Positions 16,153-23,114 of a DNA stretch of 64,000 nucleotides are shown here, piece by piece. Source of the stretch: CAADGN01 sp035443945 (lineage in GTDB: Bacteria; Planctomycetota; Phycisphaerae; Phycisphaerales; UBA1924); contig DAOMNQ010000002.1 in assembly GCA_035443945.1 (NCBI GenBank), positions 1-64,000 of the forward strand, in the 5' to 3' direction. The position numbers and the translations under genes were made by a program. Each line of letters opens with the position of its first letter. The first letter of the stretch is position 1. Under the pieces are notes generated by a model. That model did not search any database, had not been told where the DNA came from, and saw only the letters and a list, made by a program, of their open reading frames with translations.

Positions 16153-16935
16153 ATGATCGACACGCACTGCCATCTCACGTTCGACGACTTCGCCGGGCGC
16201 GTGCCGGAGACGATCGACGAGGCCCGGGCAGCGGGTGTCACGGGGATGATCTCTGTTTCGACCACACCTCCCGATGCAGAGCAGGCTCTGCACCTCGCTG
16301 AGACGAACGAGCGCGTCTGGTGCACGGCGGGCGTGCATCCGCTCTATTCGGATCGGGGTCCGTTCGAGTGGGAGCGGCTGCGGCGGGTCACGTCCAGCCC
16401 ACGCTGCGTCGCATGGGGCGAACTTGGGCTGGACAACCACTACGACCGCCCCGCCCGCTCGGTGCAGGACGCCGTGCTGGCGGATCAACTGACGTTCATC
16501 GAGGCAGTCCATGAGGACGGACGCGTGCTGCCGATCGTGCTGCACTGCCGCGAGGCCTTCGACGACCTGATCCCCGTCCTGCGTCGGACGCGCCTGGAGC
16601 CGGCGCGGTTCGTCTTCCACTGCTTCACCGGCGGGCCGGAGGACGTGCGAAAGGTGCTGGACTTCGGGGCGATGGTCTCGTTCACGGGCGTGGTGACATA
16701 CCGCAACGCGAGCGAGGTGGCCGAGGCCGCGCGGCTCGTCCCCCTGGACCGGATCATGGTCGAGACCGATGCCCCATTCCTCTCCCCCGAGCCGGTTCGC
16801 GGCAGACGCCCCTGCCGGCCGGCGTTCGTGCGGCACACGGCCGAGTTCCTCGCGAAACTCCGCGGCGAGGACTGGGAGACGTTCCACGCCGCCATCAACG
16901 CGAACACGGAGCGGTTCTTTGGGGTGCGAGCGTGA
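16153..16935 (+). CDS. tatD: TatD family metal-dependent DNase
   Basis: 260-aa TIM-barrel hydrolase. Metal ligands are visible: His-x-His in MIDTHCHL, Glu in AWGELGLDN, His in IVLHCREAF, His in FVFHCFTGG and Asp in MVETDAPFL. The C-terminal APFL signature is also present. TatD enzymes are 3'-5' exonucleases and DNases that work in DNA repair and degradation. The length matches the family (about 255-265 aa). The leader has no Shine-Dalgarno site. It is divergent from the transglutaminase operon over 165 bases and 96 bases before lgt, which appears to have its own promoter hexamer. Confidence 0.94.
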   Translation: MIDTHCHLTFDDFAGRVPETIDEARAAGVTGMISVSTTPPDAEQALHLAETNERVWCTAGVHPLYSDRGPFEWERLRRVTSSPRCVAWGELGLDNHYDRPARSVQDAVLADQLTFIEAVHEDGRVLPIVLHCREAFDDLIPVLRRTRLEPARFVFHCFTGGPEDVRKVLDFGAMVSFTGVVTYRNASEVAEAARLVPLDRIMVETDAPFLSPEPVRGRRPCRPAFVRHTAEFLAKLRGEDWETFHAAINANTERFFGVRA

Positions 16936-16972
16936 GCGCACCTGCCGACCAGGCCTGAACAGCGCCGCTCTG

Positions 16973-16978
16973 TAAACT
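16973..16978 (+). promoter_or_regulatory. possible -10 element TAAACT for lgt
   Basis: TAAACT lies 53 bases before the lgt ATG. The intervening leader is C-rich and lacks a Shine-Dalgarno site. Confidence 0.35.
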
Positions 16979-17031
16979 CGAAGACGGCCGGTTCCTCCCC
17001 GAGCCCCAAACCTCAAGCCCCACGCCATTCC

Positions 17032-18063
17032 ATGCTCCACACTCTCGACCCCTTCGTCCTCGAGTTCGCCCCAGGCTGGGGCGTGCGGTGGTACGGGCTG
17101 TCCTACGTGGCGGGGTTCGTGGTCGGGTGGTTGCTGCTGCGGTGGCTGGCGCGGCGGGGGCTGGCGATGGTTCCCACGGACCGCGTGGCCGACGCGATGC
17201 TCTGGATCGTCGGCGGCGTGCTGGTCGGCGGCAGGCTCGGGTATGTGCTCTTCTACAAGCCGGAGTACCTGTGGACCCTCGACGCCGGGTTCCCGTGGTG
17301 GGCCGCGCTCGCCATCAACCGCGGCGGCATGGCGAGCCACGGCGGGATGATCGGCGTCATCCTCGCCGCCTGGCGCATCAGCCGCGGCTGGCGTGACGAC
17401 GACGGCTCGATCCGCGGCCGATGCCCGCCCCTGCACGTCATGGACCTGATGGCCCTGATCGCACCGGCCGGCCTGTTCTTCGGCCGCGTTGCGAACTTCA
17501 TCAACGGCGAACTGCCCGGCCGCGTCGTCGCCACGCCCGGCGAGCCGGCGCCGTGGTGGAGCGTGAAGTTCCCACAGGAAATCGTCGGCGGGCACGAGTC
17601 CTTCCGCACACGCGAGCAGGAGGAAGCCGTCGACGCCATCGTGTCGAGGTACATGCTGCCCGGCGAAGACTTCGGCTCAGGGTTCGAGCGCATGATGCGG
17701 GCGTTGCGTCGCGGTGGTGAGGAATCCGATCGCCTGGCGGCCGAGTTGACGCCGCTGATCTCCGCCCGCGCCCCCTCGCAACTCCTGCAGGCTCTCTGCG
17801 AGGGCGTCGTCGTCGGGGCGCTCATCTGGACAATCGGCGTGGCGATGGCGCGGCTGCGCTCTCCGGGCGTGGTCGGGGCGTGGTTCCTCATCTCCTACGG
17901 CGTTCTGCGGATCGCGACCGAGTTCGTGCGCCTGCCCGATGCCGATCTCGCTGTCCAGCGCGTGCTCGGCCTCAGCCGGGGGCAGTGGCTGAGCGCGGCG
18001 ATGGTCGTGGCGGGAGTTGTCGTGCTGGTGTCCGTCCGGTTCCGTGGAAGGAAGCCCGCGTAG
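17032..18063 (+). CDS. lgt: prolipoprotein diacylglyceryl transferase
   Basis: 343-aa integral membrane enzyme that transfers diacylglycerol from phosphatidylglycerol to the lipobox cysteine, the first step of lipoprotein maturation. Landmarks are VRWYGLSYVAGF, GGRLGYVLFY, the catalytic region RGGMASHGGMIGV, and the Lgt signature FFGRVANFINGELPGR. About seven membrane segments are expected. A hydrophilic insertion (about residues 180-245, EQEEAVDAIVSRYMLPGEDF) before the last helices makes it longer than the usual 260-300 aa; this is common in planctomycete homologues as far as I recall. It ends with TAG and is convergent with the DUF368 gene. Lipoprotein substrates in the window include the M48 peptidase and the amidase. 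Confidence 0.95.
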   Translation: MLHTLDPFVLEFAPGWGVRWYGLSYVAGFVVGWLLLRWLARRGLAMVPTDRVADAMLWIVGGVLVGGRLGYVLFYKPEYLWTLDAGFPWWAALAINRGGMASHGGMIGVILAAWRISRGWRDDDGSIRGRCPPLHVMDLMALIAPAGLFFGRVANFINGELPGRVVATPGEPAPWWSVKFPQEIVGGHESFRTREQEEAVDAIVSRYMLPGEDFGSGFERMMRALRRGGEESDRLAAELTPLISARAPSQLLQALCEGVVVGALIWTIGVAMARLRSPGVVGAWFLISYGVLRIATEFVRLPDADLAVQRVLGLSRGQWLSAAMVVAGVVVLVSVRFRGRKPA

Positions 18064-18081
18064 GGCGTCGTCGAGCCGCGG

Positions 18082-19101
18082 TCAGGACCGCTTCTCGCGT
18101 CCGATGTGCCCGATCGCGAGCGTGGCCGCAAAGCCGAGACCCGCGAGAGCGAATGATGAGCCGATCTGGCTCGCAGTCGGCGTGAAGCGGCGCGTAGGCC
18201 AGTCGGCCTTGTCCAGGGCCGCGATCGTTTCGGGCGTTTGCACGACGCCCTTGATGACATCGCCCGGTGACGGCTCGACGCCTTCCTGGAACGGCCACAG
18301 ACCCACGACCGCGCCGAGGACAAGCCCGAGCAACACGCCGAGCGTCGGCCTCTCAAAGCGCTGCAGCAGGTAGCGAATGAGGTTGCTGACAGCGGCGATG
18401 CCCATGCCGACGCCAAATCCGACCGGGATGAAGACTCGCACCACCGGATCCACTGCCGCGCCGTAATCGCCCGAGGCCACGGCGTCGCGCGCGGCGTCGA
18501 TGGCGGAGAGGATAGGGACGTACTGGCCCAGCACGAGCAGAAGGTACCCGCCGCTGACTCCGGGCAGAATCATCGCGCTCGCACCGGCGACCCCGGCAAC
18601 GAACAGCCCGACAAAGCCGCCCCCTCCGGTCGATCCACCCGCGGGAGAGAGCATGGCGAGGGCGATCATCGCCGCGAGACCGGCAAGCGCACCAAAGACG
18701 AGGGGAGCGGACATCCCCTTCGCCATCGTCCAGATGACCGGCACGCCCCCGAGGGTGAGGCCGATGAAAACGCTGTAGGCGGCCCATCGGTGGTGAACGA
18801 CGAGGTCCTTGACTGGCCCCGCGCCGAGGACGATCGCAAGTCCGGCCGCGGCCGCGACAGCGCCGAGGACCAGCAGCGACCGGACCCGAAAGCGCAGCCG
18901 GGTCAGTTCCGCGATCGCTCCGATGAACCGCGGGTAGATCCCCGTGACGAGGAGCATCGTGCCGCCGCTGATGCCGGGCACGAGGTTTGCCAGCCCCATG
19001 AGCGTGCCGCCGGCGACCGATCGAGCAGCGAGCGGGATCATCGCGGGTTCGGGCGCGGAGTCAGGACCCGACGTGGTCGCGTTCAAGGGTTGCTCGGCCA
19101 T
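18082..19101 (-). CDS. DUF368 membrane protein, PopT-type polyprenyl-phosphate translocase
   Basis: 339-aa polytopic membrane protein with the DUF368 hallmark near the start (LMGLANLVPGISGGTMLLVTG) and its internal repeat (AGASAMILPGVSGGYLLLVLG, about residues 175-200), giving two inverted halves. DUF368 proteins (PopT) have been linked to recycling of undecaprenyl phosphate across the membrane for wall and glycan synthesis; the assignment here rests on family membership. It is divergent from galE across about 90 bases. On the minus strand TACGAT (19128-19123) precedes the ATG by 21 bases with a CGGAG ribosome site. The role fits with galE, ugd, the GT2 enzyme and the polyprenyl synthase in this window. 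Confidence 0.87.
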   Translation of the reverse strand: MAEQPLNATTSGPDSAPEPAMIPLAARSVAGGTLMGLANLVPGISGGTMLLVTGIYPRFIGAIAELTRLRFRVRSLLVLGAVAAAAGLAIVLGAGPVKDLVVHHRWAAYSVFIGLTLGGVPVIWTMAKGMSAPLVFGALAGLAAMIALAMLSPAGGSTGGGGFVGLFVAGVAGASAMILPGVSGGYLLLVLGQYVPILSAIDAARDAVASGDYGAAVDPVVRVFIPVGFGVGMGIAAVSNLIRYLLQRFERPTLGVLLGLVLGAVVGLWPFQEGVEPSPGDVIKGVVQTPETIAALDKADWPTRRFTPTASQIGSSFALAGLGFAATLAIGHIGREKRS

Positions 19102-19141
19102 GCGTTGCTCCGGAGGGCGTCGATCGTAGGCCCCGGCGCAC

Positions 19142-19147
19142 TATGAT
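19142..19147 (+). promoter_or_regulatory. possible -10 element TATGAT for galE
   Basis: TATGAT lies 45 bases before the galE ATG, which has its own GAGGAG ribosome site (19182-19187). Confidence 0.35.
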
Positions 19148-19192
19148 CGGCTCGGCACGCCCGCTCGCCGCAGCGTGCCCCGAGGAGTCCGC

Positions 19193-20221
19193 ATGAACGT
19201 GCTCGTGACCGGCGCGGCCGGGTACATCGGATCGCACGCTGTCCGGCGCCTGCTGGCCGACGGGCACAAGGTCGTGGCCCTCGACAACCTCTCGCGCGGT
19301 CACCAGGCCGCGATCGACGCGGTGCGGCCGGTTGCCCCGTCACGCCTGACGTTCGCCCGCGCCGATGTCGGTGATTCGGCCGCCCTCGACACCCTTCTTA
19401 CGCAGCACAGGGTAAACGCGGTCCTCCACTTCGCTGCCTATGCACTCGTGGGAGAGTCGGTCGGGGAGCCGCTTCTGTACTACCGCAATAACACCTCCGC
19501 GGCGGTAACGCTGATCGATTGCTGCGTGCGCGCTGGCGTCGAACGGTTCGTGTTCTCCTCGACCTGCGCGACCTACGGCGAGCCTTCCCCCGAGTTCATC
19601 CCCATCCCGGAGTCATGCCCACAGCGACCGATCAACCCCTACGGCTGGAGCAAACTGCACGTCGAGCACGTGCTGCGGGACGTCGCGCACGCGGCGACGA
19701 ACCAGGGGCGCCCCTTCGCCTTCGCCGCGCTCCGGTATTTCAACGTCGCCGGGTGCGACCGAACGGGCACGCTCGGAGAAGACCACGACCCGGAGACGCA
19801 CCTCATCCCCGTCGTGCTGCAAGCGGTACTCGGACGACGAGATGCTGTCACGATCTTCGGCACGGACTACCCCACGCCCGACGGCACGTGCATCCGTGAC
19901 TACATCCATGTCGAAGACCTGATCGACGCGCACGTCGCCGTGATGGACGCGCTGCGCCCGGGCGACCAGCGGGCGTACAACCTCGGCATCGGGCGGGGCT
20001 ACTCGGTCCGCGAGGTCATCGACAGCGTCCGGCGCGTGACAGACCGCGACTTCGTGGTCCGCGAGGGAACGCGGCGTCCCGGCGACCCGCCGACGCTCTA
20101 CGCAGACCCCTCGAAGATCCGCTCCGACCTCGGATGGTCTGCGTCGATCCAGGACATCGACGAGATCGTTGCGACAGCGTGGGCATGGTTCCGCGACCAC
20201 CCGAAGGGGTATGCGAAGTGA
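19193..20221 (+). CDS. galE: UDP-glucose 4-epimerase
   Basis: 342-aa extended short-chain dehydrogenase. The N-terminal Rossmann motif is VTGAAGYIGSHAVRRL, the adenine-binding Asp is in VVALDNLSRGH, and the catalytic triad comes from Ser in FVFSSTCATYG and Tyr-Lys in INPYGWSKL. The substrate-side RYFNVAGCDR and the DGTCIRDYIHVEDL segment are typical of GalE. It interconverts UDP-glucose and UDP-galactose for surface glycans. The ATG at 19193 follows GAGGAG; a longer in-frame start at 19175 has no site. It is the first gene of a run with a hydrolase and an unknown protein. Confidence 0.94.
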   Translation: MNVLVTGAAGYIGSHAVRRLLADGHKVVALDNLSRGHQAAIDAVRPVAPSRLTFARADVGDSAALDTLLTQHRVNAVLHFAAYALVGESVGEPLLYYRNNTSAAVTLIDCCVRAGVERFVFSSTCATYGEPSPEFIPIPESCPQRPINPYGWSKLHVEHVLRDVAHAATNQGRPFAFAALRYFNVAGCDRTGTLGEDHDPETHLIPVVLQAVLGRRDAVTIFGTDYPTPDGTCIRDYIHVEDLIDAHVAVMDALRPGDQRAYNLGIGRGYSVREVIDSVRRVTDRDFVVREGTRRPGDPPTLYADPSKIRSDLGWSASIQDIDEIVATAWAWFRDHPKGYAK

Positions 20222-20238
20222 GACAGGGGAATGGAGCC

Positions 20239-21519
20239 ATGGACCAAGGGAGTGAGGGCTGGGGGAATCGAGCCGCGACTCGCACCGCTCCGCGAGCATG
20301 GCGGGGTGGAGCATGCCTCGGTCCCGTCACGGCAGCGCTGCTGGTCCTGGCGACGTTCGCGTGGACATGCCGCGCCCAGGAGATCGGCCCGGAGGCATGG
20401 CCGACCCGCTTCACTGTGTGCGGCGAGCGTGGCGTGATCCGCGCGATCGAAGGTCCGATCGGCGATTGGATCGTGATCCGCGTGCGCGCTCCCGGACTGC
20501 GTCCGAGCCGCCAGGACCTTGCCGACGCCGATGCGATCCTGCAGCACTGCGGGGACGAGCCGCCGGGCGTCCGCTTCGAGGACGAGGGGGGCATGTTCGT
20601 CCGCTTCCAACCGCCGGCCGACGGCGCGGACGTCGGACCCGGCGCACCGATATCCGCTTTCGTGTTCGTTTCCGCCGTGCACTCGGATGAGCCGGAGCCG
20701 ACCCTGGCGCTCCAGCGCACCTGGTTCGCGCTCTACAGCCCCGTTGAACCCGCGCGCGACCCGCGCGGCGTCGTGCTCCTTGTCCCGGGCATGTTCGGCA
20801 CGCCGGAGACGGTGGCGGAGGCGATGGTGCAGACGCTCCGCCACGCGGGTTGGCACGTGCTGCGGATGCTCACGCAGCCCTCCCGCTTTACAGAGCGGCG
20901 TGTCTTCACCATCGACCCGAACGCTGATCCCGAACCCTCTGCCCGAGAGGTCGCGCACATCCTCGGCGACCGGGCGGCAGAGTGCGCGTTCGCGGTTCAG
21001 GCCGCATTCGCCCACGTCGAGCGCGCGGACCCCCGGCTGGCGGCGCTTCCACGCGCGGCGATCGGCATGAGCGGCGGCGCCATGGCGATGCCGACCATCC
21101 TCGCTCTCGAACCCGAGCGGTACAGCGCGTGCGTGCTGGTCGCGGGCGGGGCCGATTTCTGGGCCGTCGCCGCGCTGAGCAACTACGCCGACTGGATCGA
21201 CGCGGTGCGCGTCGAGTGGATCGGCGGCCCGCCCCACCGCGCGGCGATCGACCGCTTCGCCGAGGCGTACCGGGCCGTGGCGCCTCTCGACAACGTGAAC
21301 ACCGCACCCGTCGCCCGCTCGATCCCGACGCTGATGATCCACGGCACGCGCGACCGGGCGGTTCCCTCGGACCTCGGCGACCTGCTCTGGGAACGGCTTG
21401 GTCGCCCGGAGCGATGGAGCGCTCCGATGGGGCATGAGATGCTCTTCTTCGTGTACCTGCCGCGCCGATCGGCCGATCTGGTGGATTGGCTCGATCGGGT
21501 GACGGGCGGCACGCCATGA
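20239..21519 (+). CDS. alpha/beta hydrolase with membrane or signal segment
   Basis: 426 aa from the ATG at 20239, 17 bases after the galE stop. A hydrophobic stretch at about residues 28-48 (GPVTAALLVLATFAWTCRAQ) is either a signal peptide with a long N-region or a membrane anchor. The hydrolase fold spans about 170-420 with GVVLLVPGMFG, the nucleophile elbow AAIGMSGGAMAMP (GxSxG with Ser), the acid Asp in IHGTRDRAVPSD and His in APMGHEMLFF. The triad is complete. The beta-rich region before it (about 50-160) is not recognised. Close homologues of known substrate cannot be named; an esterase or thioesterase role is possible. The stop overlaps the next ATG. Confidence 0.8.
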   Translation: MDQGSEGWGNRAATRTAPRAWRGGACLGPVTAALLVLATFAWTCRAQEIGPEAWPTRFTVCGERGVIRAIEGPIGDWIVIRVRAPGLRPSRQDLADADAILQHCGDEPPGVRFEDEGGMFVRFQPPADGADVGPGAPISAFVFVSAVHSDEPEPTLALQRTWFALYSPVEPARDPRGVVLLVPGMFGTPETVAEAMVQTLRHAGWHVLRMLTQPSRFTERRVFTIDPNADPEPSAREVAHILGDRAAECAFAVQAAFAHVERADPRLAALPRAAIGMSGGAMAMPTILALEPERYSACVLVAGGADFWAVAALSNYADWIDAVRVEWIGGPPHRAAIDRFAEAYRAVAPLDNVNTAPVARSIPTLMIHGTRDRAVPSDLGDLLWERLGRPERWSAPMGHEMLFFVYLPRRSADLVDWLDRVTGGTP

Positions 21520-22463
21520 TCGCCGCGCTCAGCCCCTACCACCTGACGACCCGCGAGCCTGCGGCGATGATCGCGCTGCTGCTGGCGGAGCGCGTGGTCA
21601 CGATGGTCCCGACCCCGTTCGAGGGCGCAGAGCGGTCGCACGTGGAGCACGCCGTGGCTCGCTCACCGCGTTACCTGGCCCTCATGGAGTCGTGGCGATG
21701 GTCGGTGCCGCTCTGGAACGCGGGCGTCATCACGGGCGACATCGACGGCGAGGACGCCGGAGTCGAGGTGCGGGCCGCGTGCGCACGCCTGCGCGATGAC
21801 GACCGCTTCGCCCCGCTCCGGCTGCTGATGCGGGAGGGAGTGTTCGACGACGAGCGATCGTATCTCGACGCCGTCGCACGCGATCTTCTCCGTGCCGGGC
21901 CGGACCCGTCGATCACCATCCCGGTCGCCGCGGCGATGGACCGCTTTGCGGCGCAGCACGGCATGGTCGTGATGCGATCGCTTCCCATGAGCGTCGCGCA
22001 GCGCGCGGAACAGCACCTGACGGAGAGACTGTTCGCTTTCGCGATGCCGATACTCTTGCAGGCGAGTGCGGGTCGTATCCTCGAGGCCCGCGAAGCGCTG
22101 GGGGACTCGATCGAGCGCCTCGGACTGGCGATCCGTGCCGCGTCGGTCGGGGAAGGGTCCACGCTCGACGTGGCGGACGCCGCTCGCGATGCCGCTCACG
22201 CGTTCGAGCCTGTGAGAGCGGACCTGTCACGCCCGTGCGAAGACGAGGATGACCTGCACGTGATCGTCGGCACTGCGTCGGTCACGGCGGTGAGCATGCC
22301 CGTGGACGCCGTGCTCGAATCCAGCCTGGCGGCGCTCCGGTCGTTCGCGCGTGCTCCGACCCGTACCACGACAGACACCACAACGCTCCCTGCCGTGCGC
22401 GATCCCCTCGCCGGCGAGCGCGTTGTGTCGCTGGTTGTGCGGTCGATGGGGCGTCGGCGCTGA
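21516..22463 (+). CDS. unknown soluble protein
   Basis: 315 aa, not recognised. The ATG overlaps the hydrolase stop (ATGA), so it is probably translationally coupled to it and shares the galE transcript. It is helix-rich and has no signal peptide or clear membrane span. Notable segments are ALSPYHLTTREPAAMIALLL at the N-terminus, an ARLRDDDRFAPLRLLMREG region near 95, and a second half with acidic helices. The C-terminal 50 residues are Thr/Arg-rich and probably disordered. Base and codon use match the neighbours. The tight overlap suggests it works with the hydrolase. It is convergent with the prepilin operon. Confidence 0.7.
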   Translation: MIAALSPYHLTTREPAAMIALLLAERVVTMVPTPFEGAERSHVEHAVARSPRYLALMESWRWSVPLWNAGVITGDIDGEDAGVEVRAACARLRDDDRFAPLRLLMREGVFDDERSYLDAVARDLLRAGPDPSITIPVAAAMDRFAAQHGMVVMRSLPMSVAQRAEQHLTERLFAFAMPILLQASAGRILEAREALGDSIERLGLAIRAASVGEGSTLDVADAARDAAHAFEPVRADLSRPCEDEDDLHVIVGTASVTAVSMPVDAVLESSLAALRSFARAPTRTTTDTTTLPAVRDPLAGERVVSLVVRSMGRRR

Positions 22464-22478
22464 GCGCCGTCCCGGGCC

Positions 22479-23114
22479 TCAATCCACGCGGCGAGGCGAC
22501 ACCGAAGTGACGAGCCGGATGCTCGGCGTCTCCAGCCCGGCGGCGACTGCGGCGTCGCGCAGATCGTCGGGACGGAGCGTGAGATCGACCGTCGCGCGAG
22601 TCAGGCGAGGCCCGACGTCGTAGTAGAGCGTGAACTGCACGTGTTGCACATTGCGAAGCAGCGGGGCTTCCTCCGGGTCGCCGACGGGCAGCCCTCCCGA
22701 GAAGCGGGTCCGCACGTTCCATATCTCGAAGGGGGGACCACCCTCCGCGATGACCCACGACGGCGCGTCGCGGCGTTCGAGGCGCGTGACCTCGGTGGGG
22801 AGGCCTGCCGCGTCGCGCGCGCTGACGAACTCGAGACTCGGCGGGTCTGGCACGAGCACGGGTGTGAGGATCGGGTTCACGGGGTACGGCCCGAACTCCT
22901 CGCCGTTGCGGATGAGCGCACTGACGCGGTGCATGACCATTCGGGCAACGACGTGAGCGGACGCCGACTCGCTCGTGGTCTTGTAACTCTTGAAGCAGGC
23001 GTCGAGCGCGGAGAGGGTGGCGACGAGCAACGTCGCGCTGATCGTGAGCGCGATCAGCAGTTCGACGAGGCTGAAGCCGCGGCGGACGGGGAGTTGCGCA
23101 CGCGAGCGGATCAC
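22479..23114 (-). CDS. prepilin-like protein with type IV N-methylation motif
   Basis: 211 aa from a GTG at 23114, which overlaps the preceding stop (GTGA) and has GGGAGGG eight bases upstream. The N-terminal leader RRGFSLVELLIALTISATLL is a type IV prepilin signal: cleavage after Gly, then Phe and the conserved Glu at +5. The remaining 170 residues are a globular pseudopilin head with beta-strands (FTLYYDVGPRLTRATVDLTL). It resembles GspJ/PilW-type minor pseudopilins by position and size. It is the last gene of the reverse-strand operon pilT, pilC, prepilin, 986-aa protein, prepilin. Confidence 0.88.
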   Translation of the reverse strand: MIRSRAQLPVRRGFSLVELLIALTISATLLVATLSALDACFKSYKTTSESASAHVVARMVMHRVSALIRNGEEFGPYPVNPILTPVLVPDPPSLEFVSARDAAGLPTEVTRLERRDAPSWVIAEGGPPFEIWNVRTRFSGGLPVGDPEEAPLLRNVQHVQFTLYYDVGPRLTRATVDLTLRPDDLRDAAVAAGLETPSIRLVTSVSPRRVD

